This document shows, piece after piece, positions 1-9,112 of a stretch of 64,000 nucleotides of DNA. The position numbers were made by a program, and so were the translations under genes. The notes beneath the pieces were generated by a model. It did not search any database and was not told where the DNA came from. It saw nothing but the letters and a program-made list of their open reading frames with translations. The first letter of the stretch is position 1; each line of letters opens with the position of its first letter. This DNA is from Curtobacterium guangdongense (lineage in GTDB: Bacteria; Actinomycetota; Actinomycetes; Actinomycetales; Microbacteriaceae), in the NCBI RefSeq assembly GCF_049341845.1, contig NZ_JBMPIT010000007.1:248001-312000 (forward strand), written 5' to 3'.

Positions 1-166
1 GGGTGTCCGCCCCCGTCGGCCCCGTTCGGATGACGATGTCGAGTGCGATCAGCGCGGCGTGCGGCAGTCCGATCGCCCGGAGCCGTTCGTCCCAGTCGCG
101 TTCGACGGATCGGGCCGCGGCGGCGAGCAACCGGCCGAGGGGCCACTCGGCGGGGGCGTCGTCCAT
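1..166 (-). CDS. MarR-family transcriptional regulator, N-terminal part (cut by window edge)
   Basis: The minus frame opens at an ATG at 166 and runs off the left edge. The visible 55 residues form the first helices of a MarR-type winged-helix protein (LGRLLAAAARSVERDWDERL, then GLPHAALIALDIVIRTG). The gene is divergent from an MMPL exporter, with a palindromic operator-like site (206-223) between them. A regulator next to a drug or lipid exporter is a common MarR arrangement, so it probably represses the exporter and itself. A TAGACT box at 173-178 lies 6 nt before the ATG, as in a leaderless promoter. The family call rests on the N-terminus and context only. Confidence 0.6.
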   Translation of the reverse strand, partial: MDDAPAEWPLGRLLAAAARSVERDWDERLRAIGLPHAALIALDIVIRTGPTGADT

Positions 167-205
167 GCTCGGAGTCTACGGTTCGTGCTGATGTGGTCGT
201 TCTGG

Positions 206-223
206 TAATCAGCATGCTGACTA
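206..223. promoter_or_regulatory. Palindromic operator between marR-like gene and MMPL exporter
   Basis: A perfect 12-bp palindrome TCAGCATGCTGA (209-220) lies inside an 18-bp imperfect one, TAATCAGCATGCTGACTA. It sits midway between the divergent starts at 166 and 243, where a MarR dimer would block both promoters. A TACGCT box at 230-235 precedes the exporter start by 7 nt. Confidence 0.6.
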
Positions 224-242
224 TCGGAGTACGCTCATCGAC

Positions 243-2378
243 GTGCCCCGCTTCCTCCGCATCACCATCCCCGCGGTCGTCATCGTCGCCTGGCTCGTCA
301 TCGCGTCGATCGGCGGTCCGTTCTTCGGGAAGATCTCCGAGGTCTCGACCAACGACCAGACTTCGTTCCTGCCGGCGTCAGCCGACGCGACCAAGGTGCA
401 GGAGCGCGCTGGCGACTTCCGAGACCCGTCCGGAGCGCCCGCCGTGATCGTGCTCGAGCGCTCGGGCGGGTTCTCGGCTGCGGACACCAAGGCTGCAGCC
501 GACCTCGTCCAGCGGCTCGGCGACCGGTCCGACGTCCAGTCGGTCAGCCCCGCGATCCCGAGCGACGACGGCGACGCCGTGGAGATCGTCGCCACGCTGA
601 CGACCACGGCGGACACCGGGGACGCGGTCGAGGCGATCCGCGCGGACGTCGACGACGCGGTGCCGTCCGGCATGCGCGGGTACGTCACGGGTCCGGCCGG
701 GTTCACGGCCGACCTCACGGAGGCCTTCGCTGGGATCGACGGGATCCTGCTCGGCGTCGCGCTCGCAGCCGTCCTCGTCATCCTCATCGTCGTCTACCGC
801 TCGCCGCTGCTGCCGTTCCTGGTGCTCGGGACCGCGACGTTCGCGCTGACCGCGTCGATCCTCGTCGTGTGGGCGTTGGCGAAGACGGGCGTCGTCACCG
901 TCAACGGGCAGGTGCAGGGCATCCTGTCCATCCTCGTCATCGGTGCCGCCACCGACTACGCGCTGCTGTACGTGTCCCGGTACCGCGAAGCCCTGCGCGA
1001 CCACCGCACCGGGTGGGAAGCGACGACGGCCGCGCTGCGCGGGAGCCTCGAACCGATCCTGGCCTCCGGCGGCACCGTCATCGTGGGCGTGCTCTGCCTG
1101 CTGCTGTCCGACCTCAACTCGAACAAGGCGCTGGGACCCGTCGCGGCCATCGGCATCGCGTTCAGCCTCCTCGCCGCGCTCACGCTGCTGCCCGCGCTGC
1201 TCCTCGCCTTCCGGCGTGCGGCGTTCTGGCCGCTCCGCCCGGTCCACGGCAGCGCGCACCCCGTCGTCACCGGGCCGGGCGCCGAGGGACTCTGGGCGCG
1301 CGTCGGCCGGCTCGTCGCGCGGCGCTCGCGGGTCGTCTGGATCGTCTGCACCGTCGGGCTGCTCGCCATGGGCACCGGGCTCATCGGACTCGAGGCGGAC
1401 GGGGTACCGCAGAGCGACCTCGTGATCGGGCAGTCCCAGGCCAGGGACGGTCAGGACGTGCTCGCCGACCACTTCCCTGCTGGGTCGGGAAGCCCCGCGC
1501 AGGTCATCGGCTCGGCGGACCGGATCGATCGGCTGGCATCGGCGATCCGCGGGGTCGACGGTGTCGGTGAGGTCGTCGCGGTGTCGAAGGACTCCCCGTC
1601 CGGCACCGTGCCGATCGGGTCCTCGGATGCACCGACGGTGTCGGACGGTGACGTCCTGCTGCAGGCCACACTCACCTCCGCGGCCGACTCGGACGCCGCG
1701 GAGCAGACGATCAGGGACCTGCGGACCGCGGTGGAACGCGTGGACCCGTCCGCGATCGTCGGCGGTGTGACCGCCACAGCTGTCGACACGAACGACACCG
1801 GCATCCGAGACCGGTCGGTGATCATCCCGGTCGTGCTCGTCGTCATCCTGCTGATCCTCATGCTGCTGCTCAGGAGCATCGTCGCGCCGCTCGTCCTGAT
1901 CGGCAGCGTGATCGTGTCGTTCGCGGCGGCGCTCGGCGTCGGGGCGCTCGTGTTCGACCACGTGTTCCACTTCCCCGGGGCCGACCCGTCCGTGCCGCTG
2001 TACTCGTTCGTGTTCCTCGTGGCGCTCGGGGTCGACTACAACATCTTCCTCATGACCCGGGTGCGCGAGGAGGCGATCCGGTTCGGCCCGCACGAGGGCG
2101 TGCTCCGCGGGCTCGGGGTCACCGGCGGCGTGATCACCTCGGCCGGCGTGGTCCTCGCGGCGACGTTCGCGGCGCTCGGGGTGATCCCGATCCTGTTCCT
2201 CGTGCAGATCGCGTTCGTGGTCGCGTTCGGCGTGCTGCTCGACACGATCGTGGTCCGTTCCCTGCTCGTCCCGGCGCTGGCGTACGACCTCGGTCGGCAC
2301 GCGTGGTGGCCCTCGCGGCTGTCACGTCGAACTGCCGACGATCCTGTCGCGGCGACCAGCCGACATGTGACACGCTGA
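243..2378 (+). CDS. MMPL-family (RND-type) exporter
   Basis: This 711-residue inner-membrane protein has the duplicated MMPL/RND layout: an N-terminal membrane helix (about 5-25), a large extracytoplasmic domain, a cluster of helices (about 165-330), then a second copy of the same plan (second cluster about 520-690). Both clusters carry the proton-relay DY pair (ATDYALLYVSRYRE near 235 and GVDYNIFLMTRVREE near 597). The family exports lipids, drugs or dyes using the proton gradient; the substrate here is unknown. The GTG start is supported by a TACGCT box 7 nt upstream, suggesting a leaderless mRNA. The divergent MarR gene probably controls it. Confidence 0.9.
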   Translation: MPRFLRITIPAVVIVAWLVIASIGGPFFGKISEVSTNDQTSFLPASADATKVQERAGDFRDPSGAPAVIVLERSGGFSAADTKAAADLVQRLGDRSDVQSVSPAIPSDDGDAVEIVATLTTTADTGDAVEAIRADVDDAVPSGMRGYVTGPAGFTADLTEAFAGIDGILLGVALAAVLVILIVVYRSPLLPFLVLGTATFALTASILVVWALAKTGVVTVNGQVQGILSILVIGAATDYALLYVSRYREALRDHRTGWEATTAALRGSLEPILASGGTVIVGVLCLLLSDLNSNKALGPVAAIGIAFSLLAALTLLPALLLAFRRAAFWPLRPVHGSAHPVVTGPGAEGLWARVGRLVARRSRVVWIVCTVGLLAMGTGLIGLEADGVPQSDLVIGQSQARDGQDVLADHFPAGSGSPAQVIGSADRIDRLASAIRGVDGVGEVVAVSKDSPSGTVPIGSSDAPTVSDGDVLLQATLTSAADSDAAEQTIRDLRTAVERVDPSAIVGGVTATAVDTNDTGIRDRSVIIPVVLVVILLILMLLLRSIVAPLVLIGSVIVSFAAALGVGALVFDHVFHFPGADPSVPLYSFVFLVALGVDYNIFLMTRVREEAIRFGPHEGVLRGLGVTGGVITSAGVVLAATFAALGVIPILFLVQIAFVVAFGVLLDTIVVRSLLVPALAYDLGRHAWWPSRLSRRTADDPVAATSRHVTR

Positions 2379-2382
2379 GCGC

Positions 2383-3033
2383 ATGCCAGTTCCCTCGACG
2401 CAGCCCGCAGCAGAGCGCAAGCTCCTCCGTGACACCGTGCAGGACAAGATCCGCGACGCGATCATGGACGGCACGCTCGAGCCGGGGGAGCGCCTCAACG
2501 ACGACGACCTCATCGCGTGGCTCGGTGTCTCGCGCACTCCGATCCGCGAGGCCCTCGCGGAGCTCGCGCGATCCGGCCTGATCGAGATGGCGCCGAACCG
2601 GTACACCCGGGTCGCTGCTCCGGCCAAGGACGAGCTCCTCGACGCCTACCGGACGCTCGGCGTGATCTACGGCGGCGTCGTCCGGCTCGCGGTCCCGCGG
2701 TTCACGGACGCCGAGCGCAAGAAGATCGTGAAGATGCTCGACGACGTCGTCGCCCGCGTCGGCAAGGACGAGCAGGCCAAGGTCGCGCACGACGGAGCCG
2801 ACATCTACTCGATGTGGGCGGATGCCTGCGGGAACCCCTCGCTCGAGCAGCTCTGCAAGTCGACGACCGACGGACTGGCGTTCAAGCTCCGCGTCCCCGA
2901 GCTCGCCGAGCTCGTGCCGGCCGACGTCATCCTGCCGGAGCTCGCGAAGCTGAAGGACGCGGTCGTGGCGAAGGACCCCATCGCCGCCGAGCTCGCCATG
3001 GAAGCCGTGCACCTGCTGCCGTCACGCGGCTGA
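2383..3033 (+). CDS. GntR-family transcriptional regulator
   Basis: This 216-residue protein has an N-terminal GntR winged helix (about 15-80: DTVQDKIRDAIMDGTLEPGE, then SRTPIREALAELARSGLIE) and a helical effector domain (about 90-210) of FCD-like length. It starts 4 bp after the MMPL exporter stop on the same strand, so the two are probably co-transcribed. It converges on the phosphonate operon and may have nothing to do with it. Ligand and targets cannot be read from the sequence. Confidence 0.85.
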   Translation: MPVPSTQPAAERKLLRDTVQDKIRDAIMDGTLEPGERLNDDDLIAWLGVSRTPIREALAELARSGLIEMAPNRYTRVAAPAKDELLDAYRTLGVIYGGVVRLAVPRFTDAERKKIVKMLDDVVARVGKDEQAKVAHDGADIYSMWADACGNPSLEQLCKSTTDGLAFKLRVPELAELVPADVILPELAKLKDAVVAKDPIAAELAMEAVHLLPSRG

Positions 3034-3045
3034 CGACACCGCGAA

Positions 3046-3071
3046 GCCCCCGCGCCGAGCGACGCGGGGGC
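3046..3071. terminator. Bidirectional hairpin between convergent genes
   Basis: A perfect 9-bp stem (GCCCCCGCG at 3046-3054 with its complement at 3063-3071) and an 8-nt loop lie between the stops of the GntR gene and the phosphonate binding-protein gene. There is no clear T-tract on either side. Confidence 0.65.
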
Positions 3072-3088
3072 GGTGGGACCCGTGTGGG

Positions 3089-4177
3089 TCAGAGCGTCCC
3101 GGTAGCGGTGTTCCAGCGGTCCACGGTGTCGTCGAGGTCCTTCAGCACCGCATCCCAGTCGGGCCGGACGACGGTGACGCCGTCGAGGAGCTTCGAGACC
3201 TTCTCCGCCTCGGGCCCGGTGGGCGTGACGTCGTCCCGCGCCGGCAGCCCGCCCGCGACCGTGGTCGCTTCCTCCTGCACCTTCTCGGAGTAGAGGTAGT
3301 CGAGCAGCTTCTTGCCGGCAGCCGCGTGCGGGGCGTCCTTGACGAGGCCCGCGACGTACGGCACCGACATGGTGGTCGGCTTGCCGTCCTCGCCGTCGAG
3401 GAAGAAGACGCCGAGGTTCGGCATCGACGCCTGCTGTGCGAGGTTCATCTGCAGGTCGCCGTTCGCGATCGACAGCTCGCCCTTGTCGACCTTCGCCGCG
3501 AGGGCACCGGTGGAGTCGGACGGGCCGACGTTGTTCTCCTGCAGGTCGTGCATGTAGCCGTCGACGGCCTGCTTGCCGAGGACCTGCTGCGCGAGCAACA
3601 GCATCGCGGTGCCGTCGCCGGCCACGCCCGGGGTCGAGTACTGCAGCTTGCCCTTGTAGTCGGCGTCGAGCAGGTCCTTCCAGGTCGTCGGGGCCGATGG
3701 CACGGACGAGGTGTTGCGGATGAACCCGATCACGTTGTCGACCATCGTCGTGTACGTGCCGTCAGCGGCCTTGTTGTCGTCCGCGACGTGTTCGGACCCC
3801 GCCGGCGTGTACTTCGCCAGGAGCCCCTGCTGGTCGGCCTGCTGGATGAACGGCGGCAGCGTGACGAGGACGTCCGCCTGCGTGTTCGACTGCTCCTTGG
3901 CGGCACGCTGGACGACCTCTCCTGAGCCTGCTTCGACGACGTTCACGGTGATGCCGGTGTCCTTCCGGAAGTCGGCGAACACGGTCTTGTAGAACGACGA
4001 GTGCCCGTCGTTCAGCCCGTCGGCGGTGTAGAGCGTGACGGTCTTCGAGTCGGAGTCGGAGCCGGAGCCGGTGCTGGCGGCGCCGGTCGCGGAGCAGCCC
4101 GCGAGGACGACGACGGTGGCGACGGCGGCGATGCCGGCGGCGACGACGGGGCGGCGGGGGGATCGGTGCACGGACAT
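3089..4177 (-). CDS. 2-aminoethylphosphonate-type ABC transporter substrate-binding lipoprotein
   Basis: This 362-residue lipoprotein has a signal peptide ending in a lipobox (VLAGC, Cys28) and a type-II periplasmic-binding fold starting VTLYTADGLNDGHSS. The LYTADGL opening and the VVEAGSGEVVQR segment are typical of AEP-binding proteins of the PhnS type, which belong to the iron/AEP SBP branch. It would capture a phosphonate outside the membrane and hand it to the permeases encoded just upstream. It is the last gene of a minus-strand operon, 62 bp after permease 2, an unusual place for a highly expressed binding protein. The exact ligand is inferred from neighbours. Confidence 0.8.
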   Translation of the reverse strand: MSVHRSPRRPVVAAGIAAVATVVVLAGCSATGAASTGSGSDSDSKTVTLYTADGLNDGHSSFYKTVFADFRKDTGITVNVVEAGSGEVVQRAAKEQSNTQADVLVTLPPFIQQADQQGLLAKYTPAGSEHVADDNKAADGTYTTMVDNVIGFIRNTSSVPSAPTTWKDLLDADYKGKLQYSTPGVAGDGTAMLLLAQQVLGKQAVDGYMHDLQENNVGPSDSTGALAAKVDKGELSIANGDLQMNLAQQASMPNLGVFFLDGEDGKPTTMSVPYVAGLVKDAPHAAAGKKLLDYLYSEKVQEEATTVAGGLPARDDVTPTGPEAEKVSKLLDGVTVVRPDWDAVLKDLDDTVDRWNTATGTL

Positions 4178-4239
4178 GGTTCTCCCTGGGGCAGATGTGG
4201 CGGCGGATGTGGGGCGCGGATGCGGTGGGTCGGGTGGGG

Positions 4240-5034
4240 TCAGGCGGCCCGGCGCGCGAGGCGGCCGAGGCCGAGCAGCACGACGAGCGTGATGCCCATG
4301 AGCACGACGGCCAGCGCCGCGCCCTCGTACAGGTGGATGCCGCGGCTCGTCATCGAGAAGACCTGCAGCGGCAGCGTGCGCCAGGTCGGCGGCGCGACCA
4401 TCATCACGGCGGTCAGCTCACCCATGGACAGTGCCGTGCAGAGCGCAGCGGCGGCGATGAGCGCCGGGCGGAGCTGCGGGAGCACCACGGTCACGAGCAC
4501 CCGGATCCCGGATGCCCCGAGTGCCGCGGCCGACTCCTCGTAGCGTCGGTCGAGCCGTGCGACCGCCGCCGCGATCGGCTGGTGGGCGATGGCGCTGACG
4601 AGCACCACGTGCGCGACGAGGACGATCCACACGGTGCCGTTCAGCGGGACGGGGCCGGTCGAGAAGGCGATGAGGATCGCGAGCCCGATCGCCACCGACG
4701 GCACGGCGACGGGCAGCAGGAACGCGGCGTCGACGACCCGGCGGAGTTGGGGGAGTGCACGGGCACCGAGCGCGGCCGAGGTGGCGAGCGCGATCGCGAC
4801 GACGGTGGCGACCACGGCGGTGGCGAGCGACGCCCCGACCGCGCCGAGCGTGCCGGACTCCCCGAAGACCGCCACGAAGTTGCCGAGCGTGATCCCGGAC
4901 GGGAGCGCACCCGACCACGACGACGCCAGCGAACCGAGCAGCACGGCGCCGAACGGCAGCGCGAACACGGTGAGCAGCAGGGCGATCGCGACGGCCTGCA
5001 CGGTGCGACGGACGGCAGCGCTGCGGACCAGCAT
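4240..5034 (-). CDS. ABC transporter permease 2 (phosphonate importer, PhnV-like)
   Basis: This 264-residue protein has about six membrane helices and the EAA-type cytoplasmic loop (EESAAALGASGIRVLVTVVLPQ compressed to YEESAAALGASG, about 160-190) that contacts the ATPase. The ATG at 5034 overlaps the stop of permease 1 in an ATGA junction, so translation is coupled. With permease 1 it forms the heterodimeric channel of the AEP-type importer. Its role rests on family similarity and operon position. Confidence 0.8.
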   Translation of the reverse strand: MLVRSAAVRRTVQAVAIALLLTVFALPFGAVLLGSLASSWSGALPSGITLGNFVAVFGESGTLGAVGASLATAVVATVVAIALATSAALGARALPQLRRVVDAAFLLPVAVPSVAIGLAILIAFSTGPVPLNGTVWIVLVAHVVLVSAIAHQPIAAAVARLDRRYEESAAALGASGIRVLVTVVLPQLRPALIAAAALCTALSMGELTAVMMVAPPTWRTLPLQVFSMTSRGIHLYEGAALAVVLMGITLVVLLGLGRLARRAA

Positions 5035-5894
5035 CAGCGCACCCCCGCCCGCGTCACGCGCCGTGCGACCAGGTACAGCCCGATCGAGACGGCGACGTTC
5101 ACGACCGCGGCGATGGCGGCGGTCTGGTACTCGCCGCGGCCGATCGCCTGGCCGTACACCAGGGTCGGCAGGGTCTGCACGTCCTTCGCCCCCGTGAACA
5201 GGACGATCCCGAACTCGTTGAGCGAGTACATGAGCACGAGCGCCCCGCCTGCGGCGATCGCCGGCAGGACCTCGGGCAGGACGACGGTCCTGATGATCCG
5301 CCATGGCCCGGCACCGAGCGACTCGGCGACCTCCACCTGGCGACGGTCGACGTTCTCGAGTGCGCCGAGCACCGGGCGGAGCACGAAGGGGGTGAAGTAC
5401 ACGACCTCGGCCAGGACGACGCCCCACTGTCCGTCGAGCAGGTGCACCGGTCCGAGGCCGATCGCCGCGAGGCCGCCGTTGACGACGCCGACGTCGCCCC
5501 AGACGAACACCAGCGCGAGCGTGATGAGGAACGAGGGGAACGACACCGCGACGTTCAGCGCACCGACGACGAAGCCGGTCCCGGGGAACGGCACGAACGC
5601 GACGACGAGCGCCAGGAACGTGCCGAGGGCGACGCAGCCGATGGTCGTCAGCGCGCCGATCCGGACGGTGGTCCAGATCACGTCGAGGAACACCGGGTTG
5701 CCGAAGAGCTCGCCCCACCTGGCCAGGTCGACGGTCCCGAGGTCGTCGTGCACCGCGTTCGACAGCAGCAGGACGAGCGGGTACACGCCCAGGACCAGCA
5801 GGACGGCGAGCGGCACGAGCGCCGCCACGGCCGGACCGGCGACCCGGGTGCGAGGACGCGGCAGTGCGGGTGGCGCGCTGACGACGGCGGTCAC
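5034..5894 (-). CDS. ABC transporter permease 1 (phosphonate importer, PhnU-like)
   Basis: This 286-residue protein has six predicted membrane helices and the EAA loop (VEVAESLGAGPWRIIRTVVL near 175-195). Its GTG start overlaps the stop of the ATPase gene by 4 bp, and its own stop overlaps the start of permease 2. The pair resembles the two-permease layout of AEP importers (PhnSTUV) rather than the single PhnE of PhnCDE systems. Confidence 0.8.
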   Translation of the reverse strand: MTAVVSAPPALPRPRTRVAGPAVAALVPLAVLLVLGVYPLVLLLSNAVHDDLGTVDLARWGELFGNPVFLDVIWTTVRIGALTTIGCVALGTFLALVVAFVPFPGTGFVVGALNVAVSFPSFLITLALVFVWGDVGVVNGGLAAIGLGPVHLLDGQWGVVLAEVVYFTPFVLRPVLGALENVDRRQVEVAESLGAGPWRIIRTVVLPEVLPAIAAGGALVLMYSLNEFGIVLFTGAKDVQTLPTLVYGQAIGRGEYQTAAIAAVVNVAVSIGLYLVARRVTRAGVR

Positions 5895-7090
5895 CGCAAG
5901 CTCCTGGCGAGCGTCGGACGGGAGGACCGGCTCGTCTCCGCCACGACGGCGTCCGCGGTGCCGTGGTCGGGTCGCACCGCAGTGGCCGGGTCGCGGACGA
6001 CGACCACGTCGTGCGGCTCGAAGCCGAAGCGCACCGTCGAACCGACGGTCGGCGGCACGCTGAGCTCGAGGAGCTCGGCGGCGAAGGACTGGCTACCGAC
6101 CGTCCCGGTGACGTGGTGGGTCGCCCCGCGCCACTGCACGTCGGTCACCGTCACCGCGAGCTCGTTCGTGCCGCGTTCGTCGCCGCAGAGCAGCCGGACG
6201 CGGTGCGGGCGGACCGACAGGCGGACGGTGGAGCCGCCGCGGACGGGCTCGACGAGCCGGAGTGCCGACGGAGCCCCGTGGACGAGGACCTCGTGGTCCC
6301 CGGCGACCACGCCCTCGAGGACGTTCGACGCCCCGAGGAACCGGGCGGTGAAGGCGTACTCCGGGTCGCGGTAGAGGCTCTCCGACGCGCCGTACTCCAC
6401 GAGCCGGGCGTCGGCCATCACGGCGATGCGGTCCGCCAGCGCGAGCGCCTCGTTCTGCCCGTGCGTGACGTAGAGCATCGTGACGTCCGGGAGCTCCCGG
6501 TGCAGCCGTGCGAGTTCGGCGAGCATCCCCGAGCGGAGCTGTGCGTCGAGGGCCGAGAGCGGTTCGTCGAGCAGCAGGACCGCTGGACGAGGTGCGAGTG
6601 CACGGGCGATGGCCACGCGCTGCTGCTGTCCGCCGGACAGCGACGCGGGACGACGGTCCGCGAAGGTCTCCATCCCGACCATCGCCAGCGCCTCGCGCAC
6701 GCGCTCGGTGGTGTCGCGGCGACGGACGCCTCGTGACCGGAGCCCGTACGCGACGTTCTGCGCGACGGACATGTGCGGGAACAGGGCGTAGCTCTGCACG
6801 ACCATCCCGATGCCGCGGTCGCGGGGTGCGACCGCCGTGACGTCCCGGCCGCCGAGGAGCACCTGCCCCGACGCCGGCGCCTGGAACCCCGCGACGGCAC
6901 GCAGCGCGGTGGTCTTGCCGGCGCCGGACGGGCCGAGCAGGGCGACGATCTCGCCGCGCGGGACGGCCATCGTCAGCGAGTCGAGGATCACCCGGCCGTC
7001 GTCGCCGCGGACCGTGACGTCCCGGAACTCGATCCCGGGGGCGGTGGACCCGTCCGTCTCGGCGAGGCGAGGCGGACGGTCGGCGCTCAC
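5891..7090 (-). CDS. ABC transporter ATP-binding protein (phosphonate importer, PhnT-like)
   Basis: This 399-residue importer ATPase has Walker A GPSGAGKTT (about 53-61), signature LSGGQQQR (about 155), Walker B VLLLDEP and the switch His in YVTHGQNEAL. A C-terminal regulatory TOBE-like region (about 270-370) is typical of the spermidine/iron/AEP class. It is encoded between the hydrolase and permease 1 with 4-bp overlaps on both sides. It powers import by the permeases at 4240-5894. Confidence 0.85.
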   Translation of the reverse strand: MSADRPPRLAETDGSTAPGIEFRDVTVRGDDGRVILDSLTMAVPRGEIVALLGPSGAGKTTALRAVAGFQAPASGQVLLGGRDVTAVAPRDRGIGMVVQSYALFPHMSVAQNVAYGLRSRGVRRRDTTERVREALAMVGMETFADRRPASLSGGQQQRVAIARALAPRPAVLLLDEPLSALDAQLRSGMLAELARLHRELPDVTMLYVTHGQNEALALADRIAVMADARLVEYGASESLYRDPEYAFTARFLGASNVLEGVVAGDHEVLVHGAPSALRLVEPVRGGSTVRLSVRPHRVRLLCGDERGTNELAVTVTDVQWRGATHHVTGTVGSQSFAAELLELSVPPTVGSTVRFGFEPHDVVVVRDPATAVRPDHGTADAVVAETSRSSRPTLARSLR

Positions 7091-7791
7091 CGTGCCTCCA
7101 GAACAGCGACGCCGAGCAGGGCCGGGAGGTCCGCGATCGACGCGAGCACGTGCGTGGCTCCTGCGGCACGGAGTGCTGCCTCGTCGTGCGCGCCCGTCAG
7201 GACGCCGACGGAGGCCGCTGCACCGGACCGGACCCCGGACAGGACGTCGTTCGCGGTGTCACCCACGACCACCATCTGCCGCACGGACTCGGTCTCCGTG
7301 CGGATGAGCGCGGTGAGCGGCATGTCCGGGAACGGGCGGCCGCGACCGGCGTCGGCCGGCGTCAGCACCACGTCGACGATGTCGGTCCAGCCGAGCGACG
7401 CGAGCAGTGCCACCAGCGTCTCGGCGGAGAACCCGGTGGTGAAGGCCGTCCGGATGCCCGCGGCGCGCAGCGCGTGGATCGTCTCGGCCGCGCCGGGGAT
7501 CGGCTCGCACCCGCCGGACGCGACGATCTCGCGGTACGCGGACTCGAACGCGGCGTTCGCGCGCTGGGCGAGCTCCTCGTCGCCGTTCGCCAGGTGCCGG
7601 AACACCACGATCTTGGAGTAGCCCATGGTGTCGCGGACGTACTGCAGCATGTCCTGGCGGCCGGCGTCGTCGGCGGCGAGCCCGACGGCGGCGTCCGCGG
7701 CGAGGAAGGCGCGCTCGACGGTGCCGTCGTCGCTGACGGTCGTGCCGGCCATGTCGAGGACGACGAGCGTGATGGGGGTGTCGATGGTCAT
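7087..7791 (-). CDS. Phosphonatase-like HAD hydrolase (PhnX-like, TIGR03351 type)
   Basis: This 234-residue cytoplasmic enzyme has the DMAGTT nucleophile motif (Asp13) in place of the usual HAD DxDxT. It has a cap-domain lysine (MGYSK, Lys60) matching the Schiff-base lysine of phosphonoacetaldehyde hydrolase, and an Arg (GRGRPFPDM) where most HAD enzymes have Lys. These are the recognised marks of the phosphonatase-like clade, expected to split the C-P bond of phosphonoacetaldehyde or a close relative. There is no PhnW transaminase nearby; the adjacent FAD oxidase probably makes the aldehyde. The gene overlaps its neighbours by 4 bp each side. Substrate is inferred. Confidence 0.85.
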   Translation of the reverse strand: MTIDTPITLVVLDMAGTTVSDDGTVERAFLAADAAVGLAADDAGRQDMLQYVRDTMGYSKIVVFRHLANGDEELAQRANAAFESAYREIVASGGCEPIPGAAETIHALRAAGIRTAFTTGFSAETLVALLASLGWTDIVDVVLTPADAGRGRPFPDMPLTALIRTETESVRQMVVVGDTANDVLSGVRSGAAASVGVLTGAHDEAALRAAGATHVLASIADLPALLGVAVLEAR

Positions 7792-8966
7792 CGGGTCTCC
7801 TGGAGGGTGGTCGTGACGGGGCTCGACGGCAGGGTCCCCGCCGCGATGTCTGCTGCGGTGCCGTCGAAGGTGAAGGGGGCGATGCCGAGTCCGGTCGTCA
7901 TGCCGATCCCGCTCGCGACGGTGACGACGTGCACGCCCGGCTCCGGCTGCTCGATGACGAACTCGCGGTCGGGCGACGACGCGTAGACGCCCTGCCAGCG
8001 CTCGACGACCGGGACGTCCTCGACGCCGAACAGCCGCTTCGTCTCGCGGATGACCAGGTCGAACCCGGCTTCGGACTCGAACGGCGTCGCGTCGATCCCG
8101 CGCTCGTGCGTGTCGCCGAGGATGAGCGACCCGTCGACGTGCTGCGTGACCATCTGGTTGAGGTCGAGCGCGACGCCCTCCGGCATCTCTCCCTGCAGCC
8201 GGTCACGCAGTGCGTCGGCGCTCGGCTGGGTCGCGAAGCCCGAGTAGCGGAGCAGCGACCAGCCGGTGAAGAGCGGGGCGACGAGGGGTGCGCGGAGTGA
8301 CGGCGTCGCCCGGAGCATGTGCAGTCGGCAGCGCACCAGGTGGGCGCGTTCGGCGATCTCCGGGAACAGGCGGTCGAGGTCGTGGTTCGTGGCGACGACG
8401 ACGGTCGCTGCGGCGATGTCCCCGCGGGTGGTGGCGAGGGTCCCGCTGGTCACGCCGGTCGCGGTGGTGCGCCAGCGGAAGTCGACGCCCTCGGCCGCCA
8501 GGAACTCGGCGATCGCGGGCGTCGCGGTGCGCGGGTCCACCTGCAGGTCGGTCGGGAGGAACGCCCCGCCGACGACCTCGTCCGGGGCGACCGGGATGCG
8601 GGCGGTGGCTGCGGCGGCGGTGAGCAGCTCGACCCGACCGCGCGTGGCGGTCGCGAACTCCTCGACGACCGCCAGCTCTTCCGGCCGGCGGGCGACGACC
8701 AGCGTGCCGGTCTCGCGGGCCGTGAAGCCGGCGCGGACCGCGAGCTCGAGCCAGCGGCCGCGCGCCTCGTTCGCGAACACCGCGGCCGCCCCGGTCTGCG
8801 GGGTGATGCAGGCGTGGCCGAAGTTCCGGACGGAGGCGCCGTGCGGACCGGCTGCGGCGTCGACGACGACGACGCGCAGGCCCCGGCGGTGGGCCTCCCA
8901 GGCGTGGGCGAGCCCGACGATGCCGGCGCCGACGATCGCGACGTCGTGGTGGGACGGGGTGGACAT
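7788..8966 (-). CDS. FAD-dependent amine oxidoreductase of phosphonate catabolism (TIGR03364 type)
   Basis: This 392-residue DAO-type flavoenzyme has an N-terminal dinucleotide fold (VAIVGAGIVGLAHAWEAHRR, glycines 13, 15 and 18). The clade is known for synteny with the phosphonatase-like hydrolase encoded next to it. It is expected to oxidise an aminophosphonate (AEP, N-methyl-AEP or hydroxy-AEP are candidates) to the aldehyde cleaved by that hydrolase, replacing PhnW. It is the first gene of the operon. I chose the ATG at 8966 because it directly precedes the fold; longer in-frame starts would run into the control region. Confidence 0.82.
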   Translation of the reverse strand: MSTPSHHDVAIVGAGIVGLAHAWEAHRRGLRVVVVDAAAGPHGASVRNFGHACITPQTGAAAVFANEARGRWLELAVRAGFTARETGTLVVARRPEELAVVEEFATATRGRVELLTAAAATARIPVAPDEVVGGAFLPTDLQVDPRTATPAIAEFLAAEGVDFRWRTTATGVTSGTLATTRGDIAAATVVVATNHDLDRLFPEIAERAHLVRCRLHMLRATPSLRAPLVAPLFTGWSLLRYSGFATQPSADALRDRLQGEMPEGVALDLNQMVTQHVDGSLILGDTHERGIDATPFESEAGFDLVIRETKRLFGVEDVPVVERWQGVYASSPDREFVIEQPEPGVHVVTVASGIGMTTGLGIAPFTFDGTAADIAAGTLPSSPVTTTLQETR

Positions 8967-8999
8967 GTCTGGGACGATTCCACATGATCCCGCCACATG

Positions 9000-9051
9000 G
9001 GTATACAACTACGGGATCGTCATGCCCTGTTCACCCGTTCGCAATACAACT
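9000..9051. promoter_or_regulatory. Control region of phosphonate operon with repeated ATACAACT
   Basis: ATACAACT occurs at 9003-9010 and 9044-9051, 41 bp apart. The first copy is part of GGTATACAAC (9000-9009), which recurs exactly at 11491-11500 upstream of the secreted phosphodiesterase. Read on the minus strand it gives GTTGTATACC, half of a GntR-like palindrome (TTGTATACAA) that could also supply a -10 (TATACC) for the operon. It lies between the operon start (8966) and the divergent GntR gene (9113). Confidence 0.45.
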
Positions 9052-9112
9052 CCCGCCGTTCGCCGCGGTGTGCCGAGCGATCCTCGCGGGTTGGCATCTC
9101 TACGATCGACAC

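Noticed and set aside
378..2300. Long open frame antisense to the MMPL exporter
   Set aside because: High-GC DNA gives long frames opposite real genes; this one has an Arg/Asp/Glu/His-rich composition without any fold motif.
4195..6063. 622-codon plus-strand frame across the phosphonate permeases
   Set aside because: It lies opposite genes with clear ABC motifs and shows only low-complexity residues.
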